Part shown: positions 20,890 through 31,617 of the stretch, piece by piece
How the letters are laid out: each line of letters begins with the position of its first letter
How positions within the stretch are numbered: position 1 is the first letter of the stretch
Assembly (NCBI GenBank): GCA_021234155.1
Contig: JAJEKV010000009.1
Location: 11,598,546 to 11,662,545, forward strand
From: Isoetes taiwanensis
Taxonomy: Eukaryota; Streptophyta; Lycopodiopsida; Isoetales; Isoetaceae
Length of the DNA: 64,000 bases
Direction: 5' to 3'
The notes under the pieces: generated by a model
What the model was told of the DNA's origin: nothing
Database searches by the model: none
Seen by the model: only the letters and a program-made list of their open reading frames with translations
Made by a program: the position numbers and the translations under genes

Positions 20890-23590
20890 TCAACTTTCTT
20901 CAAGCACCCCCAATGATATCATAGCCTTCTTTCTGACATCCTGAGATATTGTAATTCTCGCATTTCTAGCTGGAATAGTGTTTGGAGTCCATGAGTACAA
21001 AACACTTTCATAGTCTAGCCAAAGATCAGGATCACTCGGATTTCTCCTCCATCTCTTTGTCCAACAATCTGAGTACCTTTCTTTATCCGACACGCTGGTC
21101 AACCGATGCAATCGACACCACCATTCCACCCGCATATGGTTGAAGTTAATATTACCTTCTTCTTTGCAAATATCGTAGATAGTGAACCCCAACCACACCG
21201 ATATGTATCTAAATCTGTCGGGCTTTACTACCACAAATTGGTGGCATTCCAAGTCGCTGGAAGGTTCATAAGCATCCATGCCTAGAAACTTTGGCCTATT
21301 GTTCTTAGAACCAACATAGTGTTTGTCGAAGGAGGAGGAGCATATTGCTTTAATGAATGCTACTTACAAAGTCATCAACATCCTCAAAGACCGCTAAGGT
21401 CTTCCACCTAGTTTTAGGCAACCACCCTTCTTTCAATTCATCCGAGGATGTGTCTATCTCCCCAACAAAGTTAATCACCTTCTTCCAAAGAAGCCACCAA
21501 GGCACGGTTGGTGTCATCCGGATTGGTTTGCCAATGCTTTATATAGTCTTGATTCCTTCCTTAGTCAATCCCAATTGCTTCACTTCTTCAAGAGGTTTTA
21601 GAGCTTTTGGTTGACCTGAGGTATCATAGGCTTGCCATTCTCATCTCTACGCCATATTTCCTCCCTCCTCTCCACTCATCCTCCAAGGTCTCATCTTCCA
21701 TTGGAAGATTGGAATCCCATCTCTCACCCAAAAGTGAACTGCAGAGGCCTCGAATGACCTTCAAGATCCAATGTATAACCATCCACAAAGCTCTTCCAAT
21801 CGACACTTCTTCTATGAGAGAAGCTATAGGGTTTGGAGTGGTGCATTCATGCAAGATTTCCATTAGCCTAGGAAAGTTGGTCACCGCCTCACGCTTCAAA
21901 GATACAACTATATTTGCCAAATAATGCATCCACATCCTCATGGGTATGCCCGGCATAAGAAACCCTAAATTAACTCTTTCAAATATCCCCACAAACTGTT
22001 AAGTAGGATAGGAAAGAAAACATCCACTGCTCTTATTTTGGCCAAAGACAATTATCAAGTTGCAAGAGAAACCTTTTGGGTAGATCTTGAGGTCTAGCAC
22101 GTGAAGTTGAAGCTCCAACATGTTCATTAGACCCATGCTTCCTAAACCTTGCCTTGCTGAACTCTTCAATATTGTTAGGGTTTCCTTCTAACAATGCTCT
22201 ATGTAGTGCCCGGCTAGTCAGAGGGTCCCGGAGGTGACCATTGTATCCATTTTCATAGTTTCTCAAACACCTCATGATACTCCCAATATGAAAATCTGAC
22301 CATCACTCCACAACCCAAACTAAAATGGCCATAGTAGGTTTGAGTCCGCCCATGCAAGATTGCCCCAGCCATTGAGATCTGTAGAAGGGTATGATCTTCC
22401 ACATGACTTTGGTATGTACTTGAATTGTGGAAGACAAGTCTTTTGTCGGGTCCATCTTGTCATGTATAATACATAAATAGTTATTGGATTTCAATGCGTA
22501 TAAAGTCCTCCACATCCAATAACATGATCTACATGATAGTTGGTCACTATATGGTCCTTCATATGCTCCCTTATCCTAGCCCTTTGACTAGGTTGCATAG
22601 TCTTATCAAGAGTCTCCTTCAACTTAGCACATAAATTGCACTTTGCAAAGTTGTTTGAAGTTGCTATGGTGACATGATTGAAATGCTTCTTCCATAACCT
22701 ACTAAAGCTAGGTTGGGATATTGAAGAATTCCCACCTCTCTGTAGGGAATTCACTTCTTCCAAAATACTCTTTTGAGTACAATGTGATGGCAACCTTTTC
22801 TCAACAACTCGCTTCTTTTTCATCCCTCCCTCTTTTGTGTGGCATAGACTCAGATTGAAATCAATATATTTTTCAAATATCTCCCCTGGCAGCCAAGGTC
22901 CTAGCCGTTGGTCTCAACAAACCATTATTTCCATGTAAAGCAATCCTGCTCCCTCCTCACTGCTTTTTTTTGCCAATTATGCCATGAAGAAGTTGGAATT
23001 GCATGGATAATCTGCCATGCTTTTGCACATATCCATTTGCCTAGCAAAGGGTATCTTTTTTTCTGCTTGGGTTTTTTCATCCCCAAGTGCATGCTCAAGA
23101 TTGTGTACATGTAGGTCCTCCTCTCATCAACAAAGTACTTTTGAAAAGTGGCTCTTTGCTTCCACCAATTGTTCTATTGTAAAGAATTGCATACAATCAC
23201 TCCAACAACAATTTAAGCCCCTAACCTTCACCATTGTCTCACGCTTGGTGTCACTAATCAACTTGGCTTTTTTGTTAGATAATGTCCGCAACCGATACTT
23301 CTCCCCTTTTTGCCTAGGTTTAGAGTTCCAACCGCCAATGAATCAATATCAAGACAATCATTGTCCCCAACAACCTCAGTGCTCGAAAAATATAATCCTC
23401 CATAAATTAAACACTACTTATAGGCCATGCCATGATGCAAGGAACCTCCAATTGCTTGACACAACCAAAACATTCCTTGTCACCCAAACCTTTACCTTTC
23501 CAGCTTGTCTTCCAACATCGAAATTGTAATACCAATATTGTCTTCCCTAGCCTTTCATCATTAATGCCTTGACCAGATCTCGCTAGCACA
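20890..23590 (-). pseudogene. DUF7869 transposase-like gene, broken frames
   Basis: In minus-strand order, an N-terminal region has 'LLGKWICAKAWQIIHAIP' and, in the second copy, 'FFTIEQLVEARATFQKY'. A Cys-containing block follows: 'FAKCNLCAKLKETLDKTMQP', 'RARIREHMKDH'. Next come 'DKMDPTKDLSS', 'FLLQLDNC' and 'GHTHEDVDALF' (clean in copy 2, one frame off here), then 'NFPRLMEILHECTTP' and a C-terminal frame, 20,890-21,279. The order CxxC, D.MD..K, LQLDN, GHTHEDVD is that of proteins carrying Pfam domain DUF7869. These are repeat-family, RNase H-like proteins of plants and invertebrates thought to be transposases. The enzymatic role is inferred. At least five frame changes are present; many fall at CAG/CTG and may be errors. 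Confidence 0.72.
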
Positions 23591-24139
23591 ATGACTCCTT
23601 TGGCCTACTATTTCCTTTGTTGCACTTGTGCATGATTCTCACCTTCTTGTTCCTCCATTGCACCCTACTATAGAGGACTAATTGTTTTTCTTCAACATTC
23701 TTGCTAGAGTTGGTTTTTCATTGATATTGCTCTTTTCAATATATTGCACACCATCTTGAGTTGGAGAGGCACCATTGACCTAGGCAAATTGCACCCTTTT
23801 AGTCAATGAGTAGGAAAAAATTATTACACCATAAGATAAAAAAAAGTAAAGTAATGCACATTTATGGAATATGTAGAGGTAAATCAAATTTTTTAAAAGC
23901 AAGAAATTCCTTGAAATAGGTTTAATATAATAATAACAATGGGTGTAAACGAAATCATTTAAAACAAGAATTTTCGCGGGCAACAACAAGGAAATGACAT
24001 TTATATAAATATATCCAAATTTTAATCATCGAAAATTTGATATATGATTACTTAAAAGACATATAACCGATAAGGTAGACGGAGAATTTATTATCCATAA
24101 TAATATACCCTAGATGATATAGTCATGGAATTTCAGACG
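23591..24139. other. AT-rich intergenic region between divergent genes
   Basis: It lies between the 5' end of the minus-strand DUF7869 gene and the plus-strand promoter at 24.14 kb. No gene was found. Confidence 0.5.
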
Positions 24140-24255
24140 TCATGGCGGTTATTTGAGGCAATCAATTATTCACGCTAATTTCTAATTAACCCTATATAAA
24201 CCGGCTTCACGCCTTAAGACCTCCATTCTGTCCAAATTTTTTTTTTCACCTCGCC
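24140..24255 (+). promoter_or_regulatory. TATA promoter module 1
   Basis: It contains 'caatcaattattcacgct', 'aatttctaattaaccc', TATATAAA at 24,193-24,200 and 'ttcacgcct', with the ATG 56 bp after the TATA box. The same ordered blocks recur upstream of the next gene at 25.25 kb. That argues for real conserved promoter elements. The 'TTCACGC' half-site flanks the TATA box on both sides. Confidence 0.6.
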
Positions 24256-24551
24256 ATGAAGCGCTCACCTCATTTTCCTGACCTTCATGAAGAACCCGAG
24301 GTCTCCTCAAAGAGACGTCGGGTTGAAGAACCCCCTCAATTCCCCGCCCTCATTGATTTTCTTTCCCAATTCTCCTCTGATTCCGATTCAGAGGATGAAG
24401 AGGAGGAAGAGGAGGAGTTGGAGGAAGAGGAGGAGTTGTCCTTTCAAAAACACATGACCGCCTGCCTGTGGTTGGCTCGACTCTGAAAACAGAAATGAAT
24501 TCTGAGGAGGAGGAGGAGGATTCACCAATTTTTGAAGTGGTTGAGAGATGA
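24256..24551 (+). CDS. Small acidic nuclear-type protein
   Basis: It starts ATG, 'MKRSPHFPDLHEEPEVSS', then a basic KRRR cluster that could be a nuclear localisation signal. A Ser/Asp/Glu run (SSDSDSEDEEEEEEELEEEE) follows. A frameshift near 24,470 leads to a second acidic stretch and the ending 'SPIFEVVER'. The intact product would be about 95 residues. I recognise no family. Acidic tails of this kind are common in histone chaperones and activators, but that is only an analogy. The promoter with TATA box lies immediately upstream. In the second copy the frames differ again, which fits sequence error. Confidence 0.45.
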
Positions 24552-24569
24552 ACCAGTTTTGCATGTTTG

Positions 24570-24604
<35 letters not shown>

Positions 24605-25249
24605 ACCTTTCTTTCTTTTCTAACGCCTTTCTTTCTTCTTTGTTGCAAAAGGGAAGAAGAGTGATGCGTATCCCGGGCGTCCCATGTTTTGTTTGGTTTC
24701 TCACAGAAGTTTTGACACCCCCGCATTTTTTTTTTTGTAATATTGTGAAAAGCCTTCTGCAAATGCATAAGCCTTCGGCATCCGTAGACATATAACTGCT
24801 TTTAATGAAATCAAACAGCTTTTCTTCATAAACTTTTTCTTCAAAACAGCTTTTTCAGACATAAATTTTTTGAATTAAATCAAACTGCTTTTCCAATTAT
24901 TTTGTCTCCAAGTCAAGTTTTCTAAAATTTTGTCTCTCAGATTTGTCTCAACAAAGTCTCGAACACTATAAATCAACCACATGAGAAATCTCCTCGATTC
25001 ATCATAGTAACCATAGGAAATTTTCCTATACCTAACCTAAAAACAATTCCCCAACCCTACAAGTCATTTTTAGCCTTGATAATTTTGCCTTTAAAATCAT
25101 TTTTAATTTAGCCTATATAAAATTTCTAAATTCTATTTTTTCAATGCAATAAATGGAATAAAATGTCATGGAGAATTTATTGCATAAAATGCAATATTCT
25201 CCATATATACCATATACATGTCATGTCCATGGAAGACCGTGACGCCAGC
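24552..25249. other. Spacer with a long poly-T tract
   Basis: A run of about 32 T (24,571-24,602) lies just after the acidic ORF. It is followed by T-rich 'aaactgcttttc'-type phrases and AT-rich DNA. It probably includes the 3' untranslated region of the acidic gene. No gene was found. Confidence 0.5.
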
Positions 25250-25356
25250 GCAGTTAATTCAAGCAATCAATTATTCACGCTTAAGTTATTTCTAATTATG
25301 CCTATATAAATCCATTTCACGCCTCAAAGTTCCTACATTTTCTTTCTTCCTTCATA
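25250..25356 (+). promoter_or_regulatory. TATA promoter module 2
   Basis: It repeats module 1: 'caatcaattattcacgct', 'ttatttctaattatgcc', TATATAAA at 25,303-25,310 and 'ttcacgcct'. The next ATG is at 25,357. The match to module 1 is close for about 70 bp and poor outside, so the promoter, not the whole gene, was duplicated or conserved. Confidence 0.6.
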
Positions 25357-25860
25357 ATGATTTGCCGGCTTGGCTTTTCAACGTGTTTTGATCCGCCCTC
25401 CTAAAATCTTGGTGAGCAAATTTATTTTCAAGAATGTTAGATGTTTGGTTTCGCAATTCCTAACTTACTAAAGGACTCCTTTTGTTCTCAGAAAGCATCC
25501 AGAAAGCGCAGGACTAAGGTATGCTTAATCCAAAAGCCTCTAATTAAAACCAAAAGCAAAGTCCTCCGCTCTTCAATCCTTCCAAAATTTCGTAACTCAA
25601 GGTTAGTTTTCATTTAGTTTTAAGTCAAGATCTCAATGGCGTTTTAATCCAAGAAGACAAGCTTATGCATTTGCTCGAGGCGCAGGAAGCAGATGATGTT
25701 TATGAAAACCGTAATAGTTTTTATAAACTTCATCCGCTTTTTGTTTCGAAAAATTCTGAGTTTCTTCCTCGAATTAATCATGCTATTGCATGCAAGTTTC
25801 TATTTATGAGTAAGTGTAGTAGAAAGCATTAGAAAAATCTCAAAGATAACATTTGAAACA
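25357..25860 (+). CDS. Possible small basic spliced gene
   Basis: Exon 1 would run from the ATG at 25,357 to a donor at 25,412 (cttg|gtgagc). An acceptor 'tttgttctcag' ends at 25,491. Exon 2 encodes a very basic stretch (KASRKRRTK ... LIKTKSKVLRSS) up to a donor-like 'tcaag|gttagt' at about 25,601. A further ORF follows (in copy 2 it begins 'MAVFNPRRQAYAFARG'). Exon 1 has a TAA in this copy but reads through in copy 2. The family is unknown. Support comes from the promoter module, the splice-like sites and the Lys/Arg-rich composition. Confidence 0.3.
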
Positions 25861-25917
25861 CGCCAAGCGCAGTTCCATGCTAACCTTTAGCCTTGAATAT
25901 GAATACGGGCGCGGTAT

Positions 25918-26052
25918 TCAGGGAGAGAAAAAAAAAATGCAGATAGATAGATAAATAGATAAAGGCCGTGCAATTATTAGCGTGTAAATAATTGCCCGGC
26001 CTTTTATCTATTTACTTATCTATCCGCATGTTTTTTTTTTTTTTCTCCCTCT
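25918..26052. repeat. Long inverted repeat (hairpin) upstream of the Gly-rich gene
   Basis: The left arm 'gggagagaaaaaaaaaatgc' plus 'agatagatagataaatagat' and 'aaaggccg' is matched by the reverse complement to about 26,050. The inner parts 'gcaattatt' and 'aataattgc' extend the stem, so the total arm is close to 60 bp with almost no loop. A shorter, partly changed version is at 46.25-46.36 kb. It could form a cruciform. Confidence 0.75.
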
Positions 26053-26239
26053 ATGTCAATGCACGCCGAGCTGTATAGTTTTTCCTATATAGCAGTTTAC
26101 ACGAAAGCAAACAATTTTTTATCCCTAGTTTCAACTTTTAAGTTAAACACGCCGGGCGGTTCTTAGTTTCTAAGTTTATAAATAAATAAATATAACACGC
26201 CAGCGGAATACCGATATCTTCACCACTTCCTATTGATAG

Positions 26240-26888
26240 ATGCCAAGTTACATTAATCACCCGACAGGACGAAGATTCATTGGAATTACATTTGGGGCAA
26301 AATCAATCACACAGCCAGCCTCCGCCGGCCCAATCTCTAGTCCGGTTGAACCGCAGCCAAGCACCAGTCCGGGCTGGAGCACCGCCTTTGCAACCCCGCA
26401 GCATTTGGATCAAGTAATGATGATGGCAGCAGAGAGCGCTAGGCAATAATAAACTGGCTCGAGGCCCTTGCAATCGCATCTGAGGCTCGGCCCTCTTTAT
26501 CTGATCACTTCGATCAAGCAAGACATGCATTGATCGAGAGGGAATCTCGCATCCGTCACTCGAGATTCAAAATGAGGAGTCAAGGCTTAGTGGTTAGCCT
26601 CTATGCCCGGATGCCCAACACGAACCACTACCACAAAGTGTATAATGATGCAATGGAGATGGCTCCAACCAATGGAGTAGGAGATGGAGCAGGAGGAGGA
26701 GGAGCAGGAGGTGGAGGTGGAGCAAAGGGGGAGGTGGAGCTAGAGCCTAGGTTTTTGTCGGGTTTTACCTCGATCCATTCACTATGCCCCCGAATGGAAA
26801 TGGGAGTATCGATAACCCAGCCTACTCAAGAGGACCGGACTTGAAACAAGAGTCCGATTTTGTCCGGGTTTATCCAGATTATCCGTGA
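26240..26888 (+). CDS. Unknown protein with Gly-rich tract, frameshifted
   Basis: It starts ATG 'MPSYINHPTGRRFIGITFGA', then a Pro/Ser-rich region to 'HLDQVMMMAAESA'. The frame then shifts; later pieces read 'HALIERES', a Gly-rich tract (GAGGGGAGGGGGAKG) near 26,695, and a C-terminal piece 'GFYLDPFTMPPNGNG' ending 'VYPDYP' at about 26,886. Copy 2 has equivalent pieces with other breaks. The family is unknown. The upstream DNA carries the hairpin and CACGC/GCGTG palindromes. Confidence 0.4.
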
Positions 26889-27668
26889 TTATATACAATT
26901 GTAAACCTTTTCCAATGAATACACCAAATTTTGTCTACTTCTATATTTCTACAATGTAGTACATGTTTACATACCCTTTTTAAGCTGTTTTTGGCCATGC
27001 AACAAATGTTCCTACACTTTCTCCAACCGATCCCCACCGGTGTCTCATGAGGTAAAGCTTCATCCATAGCGCAAAGAAGAATCACTGTGAATCTCTGACA
27101 TACTTATCCCCGAAAGGAATTCCATGACAGCTTTGCAAATGGATCGATGGAGTCGATCTTGCATAATCCTACTTTCCTTTTCTGATTTGTAGTTAACATG
27201 AAACATTCATCTTCGACACTTAATCAGACAATTGCTATTCAGACACCTACTATTGCAAATTAATGTTCAAGCTATAGGAATGAGATGCTTAATGTAATTC
27301 AGAGCCATTCTTGAGAAGCCGATTCGAAGTTCTCGAAATCACAAAGCGCTATGGAAACGCAGCGTCGGAAAATTCGAAAGTTACAAGAAAGCTTAGGTTA
27401 ATTACATTTTGGCTGGATAAATGTAATCAATGAAAGAATACTTAGAGATTGGTTTTAAAACTCAATGAAAGAAGTCGGGCGGACGGTTCTTTTTTTTTTG
27501 AAAGTGAATCTTCGCCATTATTTTTATGTGTCAAGAATATTTCAAACCGATATTGTGTTTTCTTGAAATTCAAATTTCTCGTGCAAGGTAGAAAAAGCCA
27601 TTTTTCGAAAGCTCGAAAGGCCAGATCCGAAATTAATCTTCCGACTCTGCTACTAGGCTTAATCGGAG
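26889..27668. other. Intergenic region
   Basis: It includes the probable 3' untranslated region of the Gly-rich gene and the 5' flank of the next gene. A minus-strand frame is partly conserved in copy 2 ('CAMDEALPH', 'KCRNICCMAK'), but it is short and unsupported. No TATA box is evident. Confidence 0.4.
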
Positions 27669-30600
27669 ATGTCTTCTAAAACGAATCGAGGTCGAGGCTG
27701 ACGGGCAGAGGAAGCGTTGGAAGAGGAATCTCAAACCCCGGCCTTCACAAGTTTCAGAGAGGACGCTGAAACCCCTATTCAAGGTATTTAATTTGCCTTC
27801 AATACACACGGTGTAAGAAGAGTATTATGCATTGCATGAATTTGAGTTATTTCCTTGCCTTCGCTAATATGGTTTGCATGAATTTGAGTTATTATGCTTT
27901 GCATGAATTCAAATTATTACCTTCAGTTAATGCTCTGATTGTCTGTTTTTTAGGACATAATTTTGCTCTGTTTTTATATAGAATATAGTTCTTAGTAGTT
28001 TTTAACAGAGGGGTACACACCTATTTAGAGCTGAGGTTTGACAGCTTAGAGATAGCAAAGGTTCAATGAGGTTAAATAGTGAGAAATATGGATTCATAAA
28101 GGGTACGTAGCTTAAAATGTGGATGCATACTAATTTAGCTTCAAATTCACGCATAGCATGGTATACACGTGATCTCTTGTTCTAGAAAATACAATAATCC
28201 CAATGTTCAGCTTCTTTTGCAGTGCCCAAGAGGAAGAAAACCCCTAATAATTCGGGTTCTATTCCTGCCAAGAAACCTAAGGTAGACGACCTGATGCGCA
28301 CCATATGATCTCACCTTAGATGATGAAGGGCCCATTCTTATAGCAACCACTCCACCCTTTTTGCCCTCAAGAGGAAATGGACGAGGGTGCCGAGTGGTAC
28401 GCTGACCTTGCCAAGACAAATGGCAAGCTCGACCTAACTCTCTTCTCCAGGAAAGGAAGCGCATAAGATGACCAAACAAGGGATCCTAATCTCTTGTGAG
28501 GAAGAGGATGACACCAACCGCAAATTGCTCTTGAGATTACACATAAGCAAAAGAAAGATCTGCCGGACTTACTCACTGTAGAGCTACTGCTTACAAGGAT
28601 ACATTCATGAGGACAGATGTGAATGGTGAGACATGTTTTAAGTATGGTTGGCCAACCAATGTAGCAGTTACGCCAATATCTATTTGCCAAGGGGTTACAA
28701 ATTGCAGGCGTAGAGGCATGTTCACTAAACCACACCAAGTCACTATTTGCAAAGAAGCTAGGAATTAGCTGACTTGAAAGCTTCTAAGAGGGTCCTAGAT
28801 CTAGGGAAGGATGTTCAACCCGCAGCTTGTCGGCTGGCATGGAGGCTTCGCTTTTGAGAATGAACAGACAGGTGGCGCAAATAGAGGCCATGAACAAGTC
28901 AATAAATACTCAATTCCATTATCCATTGGGTCTTAAGGAAACTTTTCGATCCATGTGAAGTCCCTGATCCGTTCACCAAGCTCCATTTATGTTAGCAGAA
29001 GATATGATCCAGCACATGCCATGGAGATTGTTCAGAGCATGATTAGTAATCCAGGTCAAATGCCTATATGCCAGCGGATGTGTTACCTTGGGATATGATC
29101 TCGAACAAGCCTGCTATGTGGACGAACTTCGAGGAGATAATGTTAAATGAAAACATTAAATTCGTCATCATCGACGGGCAAAGATTCGCTGAGGCACAAA
29201 AGGCCCCTCATCGAAGGCGTAACAAAACAGCCAAAGCATGTTCTACAATCACTATGCGTATAGGAGGTGTCGTCTCTTGGATGCGAATACTTCACCTATA
29301 GATTTGGCTGAGATTAGTGCAACTTTGAATGAAATGGGGAAGACATTTCTATACAAAAGGTAATTGACTGCATTAGGATGTTAGCACTTTAATATTCACG
29401 CTAGGCGTTCATTCAAATGAAACCAATTCACGCCAGGCGTGATTTCAAATGAAATAAATCACGCCAGCGTGCTTTCAAATCAAACCAATTCATGCCAGCG
29501 TGAAATGTTAAAGCACGCCTGGCGTGATTTGGTTTCATTTGAAATCACGCCTGGCGTGAATTCAACCGATTCGAAAGCACGCCTGACGTGAATTGCATTG
29601 GTATTTAATTCATGTCATGCCAGGCGTGCTTTGAAGTTGATCTTTTCTATTGAAATCGCTACCGCCTGCGGTTTCTTGTCTCGATATCGATTCAATGCCC
29701 TGTACTTTTGGCGGTCCCTTACGGAGCACCGCACCACGCCACCAACAGTGGTGGAATATGGTTGCCCATTACCCACCGCATGTATGGTCAAAGTCCGAGG
29801 CTTTCAAGTCAGCTGGAGCCGGACTCTTTCACGCATAATTATATTGTGAGAAGAAGAAGACTGCAAGAAAATCAAAGAAAAAAGGTGGTGATGACATTGC
29901 AGATCCTTCTGAAAACTCATCTAGCAGGTCAGGCCCAACAGACTCGTATAAGATTGTCTTTTATAAGGAGGTAGTATGGCAAAAGTGGAATGAATTCGAC
30001 GCGCTTTATGCACAAGGGAAGCTGCCGATACTATGGGTAGGGTGCCTCCTGTTGATGTAAGCATCTTTGACTTGAATGTGACAGTAGATGAGAAAGACTC
30101 GGGGGCTAGACGACGCCGACCATTTGGGTTTTAGACCAATGCTTAAAGAAGGAAGTCTTATACAAGAAGAGTGCTTTCACTAAGGATAGGATGTCCTTCG
30201 CTGAGTGCTGCAACCATGTGAAGGATGTATGCATAAATGAAGTCACCGTAGGAGCCGGGTTACAAAGGCTATCTGGGGATGTGGCATTATCTAAAATTGG
30301 ATTGTTGGACAAATACAAGGTCAAGAATGATGACATCAAGAAGTTTGTATTCTCGTCAAAGGACTTCCTAAAGAATTGGAAGGCTAAAAATACAAAACAT
30401 AAGGAGACTCTACCCCCTAAGGTGGCCGGGCCGAGTTGAGAAGAAAAGTGGCCCTTGTGAAGAAGATTACCGAGAAGAAGACACCGGCCCAAAGATTCGG
30501 TCCCATTGGGTACAAAGGTCTCTTGCCGTAATCAACTTTTGCCTTAAAAATATATCACTCTTTGTGTTGGACAAAACAGGGGGTGGGAGAGGAGATATGG

Positions 30601-31617
30601 GCATGAACCGTAAGGACTACAAAGCAGCTTCTTTACCAAATGTATAGGATTGACAACCCGAGAGGTCCTTCACTATTGTCATCGCTTGTCCTTTCGTGTG
30701 AGTCACATCTGCATGCACTATCCATTGCTTCATGATCCGAGTGCCTCAAAGTTATTAGGAGGGATGCCTAATATATGATGTTAAGGATAATGAGTCACGA
30801 ACGTAATCCAAGATGGCACATGTGATCTTTATTATGATAGCCATGCTGTCGACGAGGAATATGATATTGCTAAGGCCAAGGTGACAATAGCGCAGCATGG
30901 GAATGTTTTCTTCTAGATGATCCGACTTAAGAACTATATTCTATCATACCTGATCGGGATCAGTCGTAATGATGAGTCGAAGAGGATGAGGATCGGACCC
31001 CCTCCTAAGTGGGGAAATCAAGTACGAGCTACAAACTAAGGAGAAGGGCCCCTTAAATAAAAATGGATTTCCCCCGTCTATGGCTGCTTACCTCATCGAG
31101 GCATTTGCTCCAATTGATACAACCTGCTTGGAACTTCATGTTGGAGGTTATATTGCCCGAGAGGCTCTTATGGGTGTTAGAAGATGTCACTGCTTTGTGA
31201 GTGATGAGCAGGCCAAAGACTTTCTTGAACCATTCCTCCAAATCTCCTAAAGGCCCTTATGGCAACCTGAAATCATCAGCAATCAAAAGTCTCGTAGACT
31301 TGTCCAATTCGAAAGTGGACAATGCTTCTGGTGAGGGAACTAGTAATCCGCAGCCTGATAAGGAAAGCAATGAACAAATAGCTGCTAAACTGGCTGCTCA
31401 AAGAAATGTGATCGCGGCGAACTTAGGGAATATCTTTGCCTCCCTTCAGGGTGATGCAAGCAACAATAGAGTAGATTCACAGGTTAACAATGAACTAATT
31501 GACAGGGCAGGGGAAACTGAAGGCCACCAAGGCGACTCTAGTGATTCACAGGTTTGCCAACACATAACAACCATTGACATTAACAACCAACACATAACTA
31601 CCATTGACATTAATTAA
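27669..31617 (+). pseudogene. Intron-containing gene with ParB/DGQHR-like motif and possible DNA methyltransferase segment
   Basis: Exon 1 starts ATG at 27,669 with a basic N terminus (MSSKTNRGRG; copy 2 continues WDRGRKRWKR). Intron 1 is 27,784-28,222 (caag|gtattt ... tttgcag). Exon 2 carries several NLS-like clusters (KRKK, AKKPKVDD), then 'LGISDLKASKRVLDLGKD' and, at 29,164-29,190, 'VIIDGQRFAEAQKA', close to the DGQHR/ParB-like signature. Intron 2 opens at 29,360 and holds the palindrome cluster. Later frames contain 'VSIFDLN', 'RFGPIGYKG' and, at 31,065-31,244, 'TCLELHVGGYIAREALMG'. That segment aligns with the SAM-binding motif I of beta-class DNA methyltransferases (LDP.AG.G..A.AA). A charged C terminus follows. 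In prokaryotes and phages, ParB-like and methyltransferase domains are often linked. Whether this is one gene or two is open. Frames are broken repeatedly. Confidence 0.4.
29390..29640. repeat. Cluster of CACGCC(A/T)GGCGTG palindromes in a larger inverted repeat
   Basis: Eight sites occur in 250 bp, spaced about 25-35 bp: ttcacgctaggcgttc, ttcacgccaggcgtga, tcacgccagcgtgc, tcatgccagcgtga, gcacgcctggcgtga, tcacgcctggcgtga, gcacgcctgacgtga and catgccaggcgtgc. They alternate with TTTCAAATGAAA, itself a palindrome. The first half of the cluster is also the reverse complement of the second, so the whole could fold back. It sits in the inferred second intron of the ParB-like gene. Confidence 0.75.

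Noticed and set aside
24571-24602. Poly-T run as the tail of a minus-strand retroposon
   Set aside because: No recognisable element precedes it on the minus strand, and the position directly after a plus-strand ORF is equally well explained by a simple homopolymer.
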